Below, one piece after another: positions 16,276-26,128 of a stretch of 64,000 nucleotides of DNA. The translations under genes were made by a program, and so were the position numbers. Under the pieces are notes generated by a model. It was not told where the DNA came from. It saw only the letters and a list, made by a program, of their open reading frames with translations, and did not search any database. The first letter of the stretch is position 1; each line of letters opens with the position of its first letter. Origin of the DNA: Picosynechococcus sp. PCC 7002 (GTDB lineage Bacteria > Cyanobacteriota > Cyanobacteriia > Cyanobacteriales > MRBY01). The DNA lies in NCBI RefSeq assembly GCF_963860125.1, contig NZ_CAWLFA010000006.1:1-64000 (forward strand). The letters run 5' to 3'.

Positions 16276-19200
16276 ATGTTGTCATCAGTTTTTAATGCAT
16301 GTATCCCTCGCCCTGAGATTGTATCTGGTGATTTATCCTTTGATTTGTTTGCCGCGAAGCTTCGTTTAGTCGTAGAAGGAAAAGCCCCAAGTCTTTATCA
16401 AAATCCGCTGCAGTTTTTTGCCAATACCTTTGTCACAGATGGGCTGAGAGAATTAATTCAAGAAGTTTTCGGTCGCCTCACAGGTAATAATATCGGTGCT
16501 CCAGTGGTTCGGTTGGAAACCAGTTTTGGTGGTGGAAAAACCCATGATGAAATTGCGCTCTGGCACATTGCTAAACAAGGGCGATCGCTTTTGGGAGACG
16601 ATGAACGGTTCAGTGAAGTATTAGAGTTAATCCCAGAAGGTTCAATCCAGGTGGCGGCTGTAGATGGCCGTGATCTCAGTCCAGAAGAAGGAGTTTACCA
16701 TCCGGAAACAGGAATCACCACAAAAACCATTTGGGGCGAGATTGCTTATCAAGTCAGGGGGGTTGAAGGATATCAACTCCTTAAAGGATCCGATGAATCT
16801 GGTATTAGTCCGGGTACAGCAGTCTTGGAAAGACTAATCAAGGATCAACCCACCCTCATCATTCTGGATGAAATAGCCCGATATCTCAGCGCCGCGAAGG
16901 CGAAACGGATTGGTGACAGTAACCTAGCCAAACAGATTGTTGCCTTTTTGTTTTCTTTGATGGACTGTGCGGCATCCTGCAATAACCTAGTATTTGTTTA
17001 TTCATTAGCGTCTAGTGCCGATACCTTTGCCGACGAAACCGCAGACCTACAGCGGGAATTACGGAGTGCTTCAGCCCGACAGGAAAGGATTCTCCGGCCC
17101 AGTAATGACGTTGAAATTTACAACATCGTTAAACAGCGGATGTTTGACAGCATCAGTGAGGACGCCACGAAAAAAGCTGCTGATGCTTACTTTGACGCCT
17201 ATCGGTCTAGCCGCAGTGATCTGCCGGATAGTTGCAAAGACCTCAGTTATCGAGAGGCGATCGCCAACAGTTATCCCTTCCATCCTGAGTTGTTTAATCT
17301 TCTCACGAAAAAAATTGCTTCTATTCCAGAATTTCAGCGCACCCGTGGGGCATTACGCTTATTTGCACGGCTTGTGCAATATCTTTGGCAACATCAATCG
17401 GAACATATCACCCTTATTCACCCCCACCATTTGCCTATTGGGGTTCATGCGGAGATGACGACAGAACTCACCTCCCGTCTGGATCGCTCGTTGATGGATC
17501 TAGCCGTAAAAGCAGATATCTATAACGACACAGGCACTAGCGCCCACGCCCAAGTTCAAGACCAAGAATGGCGAGATATGGGGAAGCCCCCTTTCTCTTC
17601 TTGGGTCGCCAGAACCATTTTTTTGCATTCCCTCACCCAAGGCATTACGGCAGGTATTCGACACTCAGAGCTAAATTTATCCTTGCTGACGCCCTATGTA
17701 GAAATTGGTTTTGTTGAGCGGGCCGTGAGTAATCTTTTAGCCGTGGCTTGGCATTTAGACTTTGATGCAGTGACCAATATTTATCAGTTTAAGGAAGAGC
17801 CATCGACCAACAAGATCATTGCCCAAGAGAAAGAACAAGTGGGTGTAGGAGTCGCAAAAGAGGAGTTACGACAGCGACGGGATAGCATTTTCCAGAGGCG
17901 CTTCTTTGATTGTGTTACCGATCCAGAGGGTGCCTATGACGTGGATGACCGCGCCGATAGCATCGCCCTGTGTTTAATTGATTTTAATGAAGCTCAAATT
18001 CAGAGTTCAACGGATTCTGCCCCAGCAATAGTCGAGCAAATTTTTGAGAATACCGGGGAGGCCGGGAAATTTAGGATCTTCAAAAATCGTTTACTTTTTT
18101 TGATGGCAAATGAACAGGAGCTAGAGCGTGCCCTAAATTTGACGAGGGAATATCTTGCTGTTAAAACCCTCCGTAGCAGCCCGCGCCGTTTAGAGGAATT
18201 GTCCGAAACGCAACAAAAGGAACTCAAAACACGAGAAGGAGAGCTTGATCTTGCAGTACGAGTTGCCCTGACAAATACCTATCGTCATTTGTTTTATCCC
18301 AACCCAGATCCGGTCAAAGCACCCAAAGGGTTGATGCACTATATTTTACCTTCCCAAGATTCCAGCACTGTCAAAGGGAGAAACAATCAACAGGAAGTTA
18401 TCCTCAAGGTACTCAAAGATTGCAGTAAAGTTCGGGCGGATGAGGCACCTCCTTTTGCGCCTGCTTATATTCTCCAAAAGGTTTGGCCCGCAGGGATTGA
18501 TAATTGGACGGCGAAAGCGATGCGGGAAGCCTTTGCGAAAAATATCAATCTCAATATGTTCTTGGAAGGAGAACTCAGTAAGCTGCGAGATACGATTCGG
18601 ACTGGGGTAGAGCAAGAGCAATGGGATCTCAAATTTGGGCAGCAGGTCTTTATTGCCCCCCTAGCCCCTCAATCTGGGGGGAACCACTTACCCAACATCG
18701 AGTTTTCAGAAAGGCTGGAAATTTACCGTCGAGGTATTCTTAAACCGCCGGAACCCAAGGAGATTGAGTTTGATGCCCAGGTTTTACCAGGTCATGAGAC
18801 GGAAAAAACAGTACGGTTACGCTGGCGAGCCAAAGGAGCGATCGCCACTGCACTTTATCGGGAACATGAACTGATTCATGATGACTACCCGCCATCGGGC
18901 GATGAGGAGTTAACCATTACAACAACGACAACTTTTAAGATCGTCGCGGATTATGGTGAAGAAGGAATCGAGGAAGAAACTAAAACTGTTTATATTGGCG
19001 GTGGTGTAATACACCCTCCACTGCCAAGCTTGCGTCCAACGGAAATTACGAAGGAAGGTTCACCGAATAAGGTGTTTGCGGAATTGTCAGATCAGATTAC
19101 GGATAGTAAGGTCACAACAATTTCAGCGGTAGAAATTACAGTCGATACAATTCAGGACTACCGCAAGCTAGGGACAGCCATTCCGTTGTTCGCCCGCCAT

Positions 19201-19476
19201 AAGCCCCAAATCGTGCAGAGCGTTACTTTACAGAGCAACGGGCAGTTTACACGGCTGGAATACCAAGGGGACTTGCGGGGCTATCAAGGCTTTTCAGCGC
19301 CGTTAAATATGCTTTTTAATACCCCTGATATTCAAGGAAATGCCATGCTGAAAATTCGGATCGAATTTGAGCAGGCGCTATCAGCGACAGAGGGAATTCT
19401 CGATGAATTTAAGGGAATACTCAGTCGTAACCCAGTCGATCGCCTCGGTTTATTTGTGAAGGTTGGCTATGATTAG
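16276..19476 (+). CDS. DUF499-family AAA ATPase (COG1483)
   Basis: 1066 residues. Walker A is SFGGGKTHDEIALWHIA near residues 82-98, and Walker B is LIILDEIARYL near residue 196. The family is a predicted AAA+ ATPase found in defence islands beside DUF1156 adenine methylases and helicases. The N-terminus RPEIVSGDLSFDLFAAKL is typical. The C-terminal half is a less conserved all-beta/helical region. It is the first gene of a + strand run that later contains the DUF1156 methylase and a PLD-SNF2 helicase, so all three probably form one anti-phage module. The exact mechanism is not known to me. Confidence 0.85.
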   Translation: MLSSVFNACIPRPEIVSGDLSFDLFAAKLRLVVEGKAPSLYQNPLQFFANTFVTDGLRELIQEVFGRLTGNNIGAPVVRLETSFGGGKTHDEIALWHIAKQGRSLLGDDERFSEVLELIPEGSIQVAAVDGRDLSPEEGVYHPETGITTKTIWGEIAYQVRGVEGYQLLKGSDESGISPGTAVLERLIKDQPTLIILDEIARYLSAAKAKRIGDSNLAKQIVAFLFSLMDCAASCNNLVFVYSLASSADTFADETADLQRELRSASARQERILRPSNDVEIYNIVKQRMFDSISEDATKKAADAYFDAYRSSRSDLPDSCKDLSYREAIANSYPFHPELFNLLTKKIASIPEFQRTRGALRLFARLVQYLWQHQSEHITLIHPHHLPIGVHAEMTTELTSRLDRSLMDLAVKADIYNDTGTSAHAQVQDQEWRDMGKPPFSSWVARTIFLHSLTQGITAGIRHSELNLSLLTPYVEIGFVERAVSNLLAVAWHLDFDAVTNIYQFKEEPSTNKIIAQEKEQVGVGVAKEELRQRRDSIFQRRFFDCVTDPEGAYDVDDRADSIALCLIDFNEAQIQSSTDSAPAIVEQIFENTGEAGKFRIFKNRLLFLMANEQELERALNLTREYLAVKTLRSSPRRLEELSETQQKELKTREGELDLAVRVALTNTYRHLFYPNPDPVKAPKGLMHYILPSQDSSTVKGRNNQQEVILKVLKDCSKVRADEAPPFAPAYILQKVWPAGIDNWTAKAMREAFAKNINLNMFLEGELSKLRDTIRTGVEQEQWDLKFGQQVFIAPLAPQSGGNHLPNIEFSERLEIYRRGILKPPEPKEIEFDAQVLPGHETEKTVRLRWRAKGAIATALYREHELIHDDYPPSGDEELTITTTTTFKIVADYGEEGIEEETKTVYIGGGVIHPPLPSLRPTEITKEGSPNKVFAELSDQITDSKVTTISAVEITVDTIQDYRKLGTAIPLFARHKPQIVQSVTLQSNGQFTRLEYQGDLRGYQGFSAPLNMLFNTPDIQGNAMLKIRIEFEQALSATEGILDEFKGILSRNPVDRLGLFVKVGYD

Positions 19477-19478
19477 TG

Positions 19479-19622
19479 CCTCCTAGCCCCCGCATCGGGG
19501 GAATAAGCCCCCCAACCCCCAGTTTGGGGGAGCAATATTCTGGGAAGTCCCCCACTATGGGGGATTTAGGGGGCGACACACCAGTAGAAAGTTCCCAGCA
19601 TGGGGATTTAAGGGCTTCAACG
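19479..19622. repeat. Cluster of G/C-run palindromic repeats (1)
   Basis: Several short hairpins of the form CCCCC-n-GGGGG (for example AGCCCCCGCATCGGGGGA) plus the flanking motif CACCAGTAGAAAGT. They fill the gap after the DUF499 gene. Confidence 0.85.
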
Positions 19623-19637
19623 ATTTAGGAAATAACA

Positions 19638-20066
19638 ATGCAAGAGTTTCAACTGCGGGTTGTACCGTTAAAAAATAATGAATTTGCCCTAGAGCTCTTC
19701 CAATGCGCCTATAAAAAAGCAGGAGAGAAGAAGCGTCCACCAGCAAAAAAAATAGGACGTTTAAAAGGTAACCCTCTCATTTTGGCGCGGCAAGCGGTTT
19801 ATGACTCCCTCAAGCAAAATCAATATGATCCTAAATCCCTAAGTTATAAGCGCCAAACGCCCTATGTCCTAGATGAAACTTCTGGGGTAAATCTCGCTGT
19901 CCTTTTTCAAGCGCTCAAACGCCTCAGTAAGCCGGAACGCATCGCCAATATTACCCAAGGGATACGCTCAATGAGTAATGAGGAAGCCCATTATTGGTTT
20001 GCCAAGATGAGTAATGGCCACAACCGATCCGCCCAGAAAGCGATTAGAGTATTACTAGATGATTAA
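19638..20066 (+). CDS. Hypothetical protein in the DUF499 operon
   Basis: 142 residues, basic N-terminal half (KKAGEKKRPPAKKIGRLKG) and a C-terminal helical segment ending QKAIRVLLDD. I do not recognise a family. It lies between the DUF499 gene and a toxin-antitoxin pair on the same strand, so it may be an accessory subunit of the defence module. Confidence 0.6.
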   Translation: MQEFQLRVVPLKNNEFALELFQCAYKKAGEKKRPPAKKIGRLKGNPLILARQAVYDSLKQNQYDPKSLSYKRQTPYVLDETSGVNLAVLFQALKRLSKPERIANITQGIRSMSNEEAHYWFAKMSNGHNRSAQKAIRVLLDD

Positions 20067-20086
20067 TCAACTGGAGAGATAATGTC

Positions 20087-20434
20087 ATGTCAGTTCTGAT
20101 TAAAGCCAAAGGCAAAATCGAAAATGGTCAGCTTGTGCTAGATGCAGCCACTGCTCCTTTTCCACGGGATGGGGAGGTTGAGGTGATGGTGATTCTCAAG
20201 GAAAACCAGTCTGCTAACTTTTCAGAAGTTGATTTGAGTATTAAAGACGCTGCCATCAATATCTATGATCAAACTTTGGACTTGATTCAGAATGTAAAGC
20301 GGGAGAAAGCAGAAAAAAATATAATCCTTTCTATTGAAGATATTCGCGCTGGTATTAGAGATCGGTCAGGATTTCGGACGGCTGAAGAAATTGATGCTTA
20401 TCTTCAAGAGGAAAGAGCATCATGGGACGATTAA
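20087..20434 (+). CDS. Probable antitoxin of a PIN toxin
   Basis: 115 residues. The N-terminus VLIKAKGKIENGQLVLDAAT resembles small beta-hairpin antitoxin starts, and the C-terminus is acidic (EEIDAYLQEERASWDD). It overlaps the following broken PIN-toxin gene by 13 nt, the usual antitoxin-toxin coupling. Confidence 0.6.
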   Translation: MSVLIKAKGKIENGQLVLDAATAPFPRDGEVEVMVILKENQSANFSEVDLSIKDAAINIYDQTLDLIQNVKREKAEKNIILSIEDIRAGIRDRSGFRTAEEIDAYLQEERASWDD

Positions 20435-20862
20435 ATTTTCGTGGTAAAAAAGTTTATTTAGATACTGTTGTTATCATTTATTGAATTGAAGAAAATCCCA
20501 TTTATACAACCTTAGTTAAAGAACTTTGGGATTCTATCAACCAACAGATCATTGAGGTCTATACTAGTGAGCTAAGTTTAATGGAGACTTTGGTTGTACC
20601 GCTAAAATTCAATAATATTGCACTCATTAATGCTTATAATAATGTTGTTTGTGATAGTGCTGTTTATCCCATTCCGATCATCTTATCAATTTTGAAGTTT
20701 GCGGCTCAATTAAGGGCAAAATTTAAGGTTCAAACGCCGGATGCGATTCATCTTGCTACAGCGATCGCCTCTGGGTGTGACATATTTTTAACGAATGATT
20801 TTGCGTTACAAAAGATTCCAGATTTAAACATAGAAGTTTTAGTTTTAAAAGATTTTTTATAA
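20422..20862 (+). pseudogene. PIN-domain (VapC-like) toxin with in-frame stop
   Basis: The frame from the ATG at 20422 begins MGRLNFRGKKVYLDTVVIIY and then hits TGA at 20482-20484. The same frame continues with IEENPIYTTLVKELWDSIN to a stop at 20862, and includes TPDAIHLATAIASGCDIFLT, a PIN-type acidic motif. A single change explains the stop, so the gene is inactivated or the base is an error. A shorter start at 20581 would lack the first catalytic aspartate. Confidence 0.75.
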
Positions 20863-20881
20863 TGATTTTGCAAAGTAAAAA

Positions 20882-21018
20882 AATGCCCCTAAATCCCCGA
20901 TTTGGGGACTTTCTACTGGTGTGCTAGACAGGCGATCGCCTCTACCCCATCTTTCTCTTGTTCCCCCAGAATGGGGGTCAGGGGGCAAATTTCCCCGATT
21001 CGGGGGCTAGGGGGCAAT
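20882..21018. repeat. Cluster of G/C-run palindromic repeats (2)
   Basis: Contains CCCCTAAATCCCC-n-GGGGACTTTCTACTGGTGTG followed by a GGCGATCGCC spacer and two CCCC-n-GGGG hairpins ending in a GGGGGC run. It lies between the broken PIN toxin and the DUF559 gene. Confidence 0.85.
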
Positions 21019-21036
21019 ACAACCCAAAGTAAACAT

Positions 21037-21402
21037 ATGCGATATCGAAGAATACGCGGCACAACTCCCGAAATTGAAGCCGCAGCCCGTCGCCTCCGAG
21101 ACAATCTAACTCCGGCAGAAGCAAAACTTTGGGAAGCAATCAGAGGAAAACAACTCGACGGCTTCAAGTTTCGCTGTCAACATCCTGTTGAACAATTTAT
21201 CCTCGATTTTTATTGTCCTAGTTGTAAATTAGTCGTAGAAATTGATGGCGAGATTCACCGCGATCGCCAAGAATACGATCAAGCCCGCACCGAAAAACTA
21301 GAGACATTAGGTTATCGAGTGACTCGCTTTAGCAACGATGAAGTCATCCATAATTTAGGTGATGTTTTGGAGCGTATCAGAGCGCAATTGAGAAGCCCCT
21401 AG
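21037..21402 (+). CDS. DUF559 endonuclease-like protein
   Basis: 121 residues from the ATG at 21037. A longer frame upstream runs through repeat sequence and is unlikely. It matches the DUF559/Vsr-like fold: ARRLRDNLTPAEAKLWEAIR, FKFRCQHPVEQFILDFYCP, LVVEIDGEIHRDRQEYDQ (catalytic acidic positions) and RVTRFSNDEVIHNL. Members are small PD-(D/E)XK-type proteins common in cyanobacteria, with no agreed role. Confidence 0.82.
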   Translation: MRYRRIRGTTPEIEAAARRLRDNLTPAEAKLWEAIRGKQLDGFKFRCQHPVEQFILDFYCPSCKLVVEIDGEIHRDRQEYDQARTEKLETLGYRVTRFSNDEVIHNLGDVLERIRAQLRSP

Positions 21403-21656
21403 CCCCTAAATCCCCGTTCCGGGGACTTTCTACTGGTGGGATAGATAATCTTTTACTCCCCCAATATTGGGGGTTGGGGGGCATATTCCCCCGATTCGGG
21501 GGCTAGGGGGTAAAAGAAAAGCCCCTAAATCCCCATAATGGGGACTTTCTACTGGTGTGCTGAAAAGGCGATCGCCCTCATCTCTCTCTTGTTCCCCCGA
21601 TTCGGGGGTTAGGGGGCTAAATTCCCCCAAATTGGGGGGTTAGGGGGGCTATCATG
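21392..21656. repeat. Cluster of G/C-run palindromic repeats (3)
   Basis: Two tandem composite copies of the family, each with CCCCTAAATCCCC-n-GGGGACTTTCTACTGGTG followed by one or two CCCCC-n-GGGGG hairpins with different loop sequences. It overlaps the last few codons of the DUF559 gene. Confidence 0.87.
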
Positions 21657-21684
21657 AGGGAATATCCGCGCAACATTGACACCT

Positions 21685-24600
21685 ATGACCACTCCCCAAC
21701 GTAAACCCGTTTTCATCGAAAAAATTTTTCCTGTAAATCTCCTCAATCAGCAGGTGTATTTCGAGAATGGGGGAAATCCGTTTAAGGGGCTACACCGTTG
21801 GTATTCCCGTAAGCCGCTGTCTTTTAGTCGGGCTTCGGTGTTGGGTTCTCTGTTGCCTGGGGATGTGACCATGGAGGAGTTTGAATATCTCCTTGGGTTA
21901 GATAAAGCCAGAAAAAACGAATCTGACCTAGAGCGGGACGATCGCCACAATCGCACTCGTCTTTATAAAACGCCGCCATCTCCTGAGCGGGTTAAACGGG
22001 TACAGGAACTTTGTGAAGAACTCTGGGGGGACAAAACTCCGGCGGTGTTGGATGCGTTTGCGGGGGGTGGTTCGATTCCGTTTGAGGCGGCGCGGTATGG
22101 GTTGCGGGTGTTTGCGTCGGATCTGAATCCGGTGGCGGTGGTGACGATGAAGGCTGCGATCGCCTTTCCGTTAGAGTTTGGGGCGGAGTTACAGCAGGAT
22201 ATTGATCGCTGGGTGCAATGGGTTGGGGAACAGGCGGAGGAACGCTTAAATGAGTTTTTTCCGAGTAGCCACGCCCCCCAGCCTAGCCCCCCAGCCCCCA
22301 TGAATGGGGGAGAAAGATTATCCAGTACATCAGTAGAAAGTCCCCAGAATGGGGATTTAGGGGCAGGGGAGCAAGATTCCGGCAAGTCCCCAGAGTGGGG
22401 ATTTAGGGGCAACACACCAGTAGTAAGTCCCCAGCCTAGCCCCCCGACCCCCAAGTTTGGGGGAGAAGAATCTGGAAAGTCCCCCAGAATGGGGGATTTA
22501 GGGGCAGCCCCCCAGCCCCCAACATTGGGGGAGAAGGAACGGATTCAGAATTATCTTTGGGCCCATACGGTGCAATGTCCTCACTGTGAATCGACTGTGC
22601 CGTTAAGTCCGAATTGGTGGATTGATAGATCGCTGGGGGCAATTAAAAAGGGTGCAATTTGTGCGGTTAAACCTGTGCCGAATCTTGCTGAAAAACGGGT
22701 TGATTTTGAATTGATTAAGGGCAAAAAAGGCAAAGGTAACACCATTCAAACGCCCGATGGTGATTTTGATCCCAATGATTTTTCTACAATGAGTCGAGGG
22801 GTAGGGAAATGTCCTAATTGTGAATCAGTTATTGAAGATTCAGTAATTAAAAAACAGGCTCAGGACATAGGCTTAGGTCATCAACTTTATGCCGTTGCTT
22901 TTAAGAAGAATCAAGGAACTTTAGAATTTAGAATCGCCAACAATATCGATTTGCAAGGGTTTGAACTCGCTGAGAAAAGGTTAAGAGAATTAGAAAACTC
23001 GGATAGTAGCTATCTAATTCCAGATATTCATATCCCTTATAGCAATCGTGTTTACGAAAGAGATTGTGTTGATCAACTTGGTTTGACAAATTGGAAAGTA
23101 TTTTTTAACTCTCGGCAGCTTTTAACGTTGGTGACTTATGTTGAGATTATCAATGAAGCTAAGGAAAAAATGAGGGCTGAGTTAGGGGAGGAGAAAACAA
23201 GGGCGATCGCCACTTATTTAGCTTGTTTACTAGATCGCTGTATCGATCATAATTGCCGTTTAAGTGGTTGGAAAATTAATCCAGCATTTCCTGCTAGGGC
23301 TTCTGCCAGTCATTCACTTAATTTAATGTGGAATTATTGTGAAAGTACACCTAGATGGCTTTGGGATACTTGTTCATTTAGTACAGTTGATGGATATATA
23401 AAACTTTGTGAATTACTCGGTACAAAAATAAATTCATCCAGTTTTCAAAGTTTAGAAACCCATACCGAAAAAAGCTTTCACATCGAAAACGCTTCCGCCG
23501 ATAGCCTGTATCACTTGCCCGATCAAAGCATTGATGCCGTCGTTACCGATCCACCCTATTACAGCACCATTCAATACGCCGAATTATCAGACTTTTTCTA
23601 TGTGTGGCAAAAGCGAATATTAAGCGATATCTTCCCCGAACTCTATTACAGCGAACTCACCGACAAAGACCGCGAAGCCGTCGCCAACCCGTCCCGTTTC
23701 CGTGCCATGGGCATCAGCCCCAAAGACCTCGCCGACCAAGACTACGAAGCCAAAATGCAAATGGCATTCAGCGAATATTACCGAGTGCTAAAAGATAACG
23801 GCGTAATGACCGTACAATTCAACCACAAAGACAGCGGCGCATGGGATGTCCTCGCCCAATCCCTGATCAATGCCGGATTCGAGATCACCGCAAGCTGGGC
23901 CGTCAGCACCGAAAACCCCCAAAACCTCCACCAAGCCCAGAAAAACAGCGTATCCAGTACCGTATTATTAGTTTGCCGCAAACGTTTGCCCCCTAACCCC
24001 CAGAGTGGGGGAAGTATGCCCCCTGACCCCCAGAGTGGGGGAATAGGAAGTGGAGCCGAAAACGCATGGTGGGATGACATTCGCCCCGAACTCAACAACC
24101 TCGTCACCCAACGCGCCGAAGAATTTGAAGCCAATGGCATTACAGGCATTGACCTTTACCTAAGTGCCTTTGGCCCCGCCTTGAGCGTTTTTAGTCGTCG
24201 TTGGCCAGTCCTCGACAGCTCTGGCATTGCTATGCGCCCCGAAGCCGCCTTTGAAGAAGCCCGCAAAGCCATCTCCCACTACCGCCTAAACAAACTCCTG
24301 AACCAAGAAACCAGCGGCTTCGATGCCCTCACCCAATGGTATATCCTCGCTTGGGATAGTTTCCGCGCCCGCGAATTCTCCTTTGATGAAGCCAGACAGT
24401 TGGCGATCGCGGTGGGAGGATTCGACATCAACGACCTAAAAAATAGCCATAAACTAATCAGCGCCAAAAGCGGCACCTGTAGCCTACTCACCCCGACCCA
24501 ACGCCTGAAAAAACGCGCCTTTTCCGTTAGTCCCACCGACTTTAGCCTCACTTCCCTCGTCGATGGACTCCACGCCGTCATTGCCATCTATCAAGAAGAA

Positions 24601-24849
24601 CAGAGCATCGAGCCTGTCCGCCAATTCTTGAAGAAAACCGAACTCCTGAGTAATGACCAATTTATGCGCGCCTGGGAAGTTGCCCTAAAAGCGATCCCCC
24701 ACATCGGCGACGAGAAAAAACGACTGCCCGAAGAAAAAGCCCTGGCCGATCTGTGGTTAGCGATGGATGAGATCAAGGCGAAGGTGCGATATGTCACCCC
24801 AGAGGATGCCGAGGGTAGTGGGCAGGCCGTACAGGGGAGTTTGTTTTAG
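21685..24849 (+). CDS. DUF1156 adenine-specific DNA methylase (COG1743)
   Basis: About 1054 residues from the ATG at 21685. Seen: the N-terminus NPFKGLHRWYSRKPLSFSRA typical of DUF1156, the SAM-binding motif VLDAFAGGGSIPFEAARYG (D near 123), zinc-ribbon cysteine pairs (CPHCES and CPNCES), and the catalytic motif VVTDPPYYSTIQYAEL (DPPY near 622). It should methylate adenine in host DNA to mark self. Two segments (about residues 193-284 and 767-790) are encoded by the local palindromic repeat family, read in frame as low-complexity P/S/G-rich peptide. The gene stays open through both. Confidence 0.87.
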   Translation: MTTPQRKPVFIEKIFPVNLLNQQVYFENGGNPFKGLHRWYSRKPLSFSRASVLGSLLPGDVTMEEFEYLLGLDKARKNESDLERDDRHNRTRLYKTPPSPERVKRVQELCEELWGDKTPAVLDAFAGGGSIPFEAARYGLRVFASDLNPVAVVTMKAAIAFPLEFGAELQQDIDRWVQWVGEQAEERLNEFFPSSHAPQPSPPAPMNGGERLSSTSVESPQNGDLGAGEQDSGKSPEWGFRGNTPVVSPQPSPPTPKFGGEESGKSPRMGDLGAAPQPPTLGEKERIQNYLWAHTVQCPHCESTVPLSPNWWIDRSLGAIKKGAICAVKPVPNLAEKRVDFELIKGKKGKGNTIQTPDGDFDPNDFSTMSRGVGKCPNCESVIEDSVIKKQAQDIGLGHQLYAVAFKKNQGTLEFRIANNIDLQGFELAEKRLRELENSDSSYLIPDIHIPYSNRVYERDCVDQLGLTNWKVFFNSRQLLTLVTYVEIINEAKEKMRAELGEEKTRAIATYLACLLDRCIDHNCRLSGWKINPAFPARASASHSLNLMWNYCESTPRWLWDTCSFSTVDGYIKLCELLGTKINSSSFQSLETHTEKSFHIENASADSLYHLPDQSIDAVVTDPPYYSTIQYAELSDFFYVWQKRILSDIFPELYYSELTDKDREAVANPSRFRAMGISPKDLADQDYEAKMQMAFSEYYRVLKDNGVMTVQFNHKDSGAWDVLAQSLINAGFEITASWAVSTENPQNLHQAQKNSVSSTVLLVCRKRLPPNPQSGGSMPPDPQSGGIGSGAENAWWDDIRPELNNLVTQRAEEFEANGITGIDLYLSAFGPALSVFSRRWPVLDSSGIAMRPEAAFEEARKAISHYRLNKLLNQETSGFDALTQWYILAWDSFRAREFSFDEARQLAIAVGGFDINDLKNSHKLISAKSGTCSLLTPTQRLKKRAFSVSPTDFSLTSLVDGLHAVIAIYQEEQSIEPVRQFLKKTELLSNDQFMRAWEVALKAIPHIGDEKKRLPEEKALADLWLAMDEIKAKVRYVTPEDAEGSGQAVQGSLF
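22262..22540. repeat. Palindromic repeats inserted in frame within the methylase gene
   Basis: About 280 bp of the same G/C-run hairpin family, including the TCAGTAGAAAGTCCCC motif. It encodes about 90 residues such as PPAPMNGGERLSSTSVES without a stop. Confidence 0.85.
23985..24053. repeat. Second in-frame palindromic repeat insertion in the methylase gene
   Basis: Two tandem CCCCC-n-GGGGG hairpins encoding PPNPQSGGSMPPDPQSGG, inserted between conserved parts of the protein. Confidence 0.82.
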
Positions 24850-24900
24850 AAGCCCCTAAATCCCCATACTGGGGACTTTCTACTGGTGGGGTGGATAGGT
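24850..24900. repeat. Palindromic repeat copy (4)
   Basis: One unit, CCCCTAAATCCCC-n-GGGGACTTTCTACTGGTG, directly after the methylase stop. Confidence 0.8.
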
Positions 24901-24954
24901 GAGGTTCCCATTTTGGGAATTGCTTGTTATCATGAGAAATAATTACCAAAACCC

Positions 24955-25269
24955 ATGAGAATTATTGCAAAAAAAACGTTAATTGATTTTATTGAAAAAA
25001 ACCCTAAACACCATGATGCCAAAGAAGCTATTGAAGCATGGCATAGCGAAGCAAAAGCTGCCCAATGGAAAACACCAGCAGAAATCAAAGAACAATATAA
25101 AAGCGCCAGCATCCTAAAAAATAATCGTGTTGTCTTCAATATTGCTGGAAACAAATATCGTCTAGTCGTTTCAATCAACTATCCAGCACAAATCATTTTT
25201 ATTAAATTTATCGGCACTCACCAAGACTACGATAACATCGATGCAAATACTGTGAATTTAGAGAATTAA
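24955..25269 (+). CDS. higB: HigB-family toxin
   Basis: 104 residues of the RelE/HigB fold: WKTPAEIKEQYKSASILKNN and RVVFNIAGNKYRLVVSINYP, then IFIKFIGTHQDYDNID. HigB toxins cleave ribosome-bound mRNA. Toxin-first order with higA 12 nt downstream is typical of HigBA. Confidence 0.9.
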   Translation: MRIIAKKTLIDFIEKNPKHHDAKEAIEAWHSEAKAAQWKTPAEIKEQYKSASILKNNRVVFNIAGNKYRLVVSINYPAQIIFIKFIGTHQDYDNIDANTVNLEN

Positions 25270-25281
25270 ACAACTCAAATT

Positions 25282-25668
25282 ATGCTAACAACCTACATTA
25301 AACCCATCCGCACAGAATCAGACTACGAGGAAGCATTAAGCAGAATTGAAATGCTGATGGAAGCAGAACCAAATACACCTGAATTTGATGAATTAGAAGT
25401 CCTGACTACCCTCGTCGAAGCCTATGAAGCCAAAGAATATAGAATAGATGCACCAACGGCGATCGCTGCAATCAAGTTCCGCATGGAGCAACAAGGTCTT
25501 AATCAACAAGATTTAGTTCCTTACATTGGTAGTAAGTCGAAAGTTTCTGAAGTCTTATCAGGAAAACGAGAACTAAGCAAAAACATGATTCAGGCTTTGC
25601 ATAAAGGCTTAAACATTCCCCTAGAGTCTCTTTTTCAAGAACCACTAAAGTACAGGTTTCATCCCTAG
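25282..25668 (+). CDS. higA: HigA-family antitoxin
   Basis: 128 residues with a C-terminal helix-turn-helix: AIKFRMEQQGLNQQDLVPYI and SKSKVSEVLSGKRELSKNMI. It should bind HigB and repress the operon. Confidence 0.9.
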   Translation: MLTTYIKPIRTESDYEEALSRIEMLMEAEPNTPEFDELEVLTTLVEAYEAKEYRIDAPTAIAAIKFRMEQQGLNQQDLVPYIGSKSKVSEVLSGKRELSKNMIQALHKGLNIPLESLFQEPLKYRFHP

Positions 25669-25702
25669 AACAGGACTATGATTATAGCCAAATTGAATAA
25701 CG

Positions 25703-26128
25703 ATGGCAGCAAAAGACAAATTCCATGAAGCTGTAAAAACAGCACTCATCAAAGAAAACTGGACAATCACCCATAATCCTCTAAACCTAAAATTTGGCGA
25801 ATATGATCAAGTACAAATCGACCTTGGCGCAGAACAAGTCCTCGGCGCAGAGAAAGATAACCAGAAAATTGCAGTAGAGATTAAGAGCTTTCTGAATGAC
25901 TCCGCTTTATCAGATTTTCACCTCGCCCTAGGCCTAGGACAATTTCTAAATTATCGATTAGTCCTAGAGACGACCGAACCGAATCGGACTTTATTCTTAG
26001 CCGTTCCCCTTTATGCCTATCAATCCTTCTTTAAGAGAGACTTACCAAAAGCTGCAATTAAGCAATATCAACTTAATCTAATTGTTTATGACCCAATCAA
26101 GGAGATGTTAGTCGAATGGATAAATTAA
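25703..26128 (+). CDS. xisH: XisH family protein
   Basis: 141 residues. The start MAAKDKFHEAVKTALIKENW and the segment EKDNQKIAVEIKSFLN are diagnostic of XisH, first described as a controlling factor for fdxN-element excision in Anabaena. The fold is endonuclease-like. No element boundary or excisase gene is visible here, so excision control is not implied; XisH/XisI pairs are widespread in cyanobacteria. It overlaps xisI by 13 nt. Confidence 0.92.
   Translation: MAAKDKFHEAVKTALIKENWTITHNPLNLKFGEYDQVQIDLGAEQVLGAEKDNQKIAVEIKSFLNDSALSDFHLALGLGQFLNYRLVLETTEPNRTLFLAVPLYAYQSFFKRDLPKAAIKQYQLNLIVYDPIKEMLVEWIN

Noticed and set aside
20902..21036. Longer start for the DUF559 protein
   Set aside because: The extra 45 residues are read from palindromic repeat DNA; the family start fits the ATG at 21037.
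22000..22640. Minus-strand frames opposite the methylase repeats
   Set aside because: They mirror the low-complexity palindromic repeats and show no protein family.
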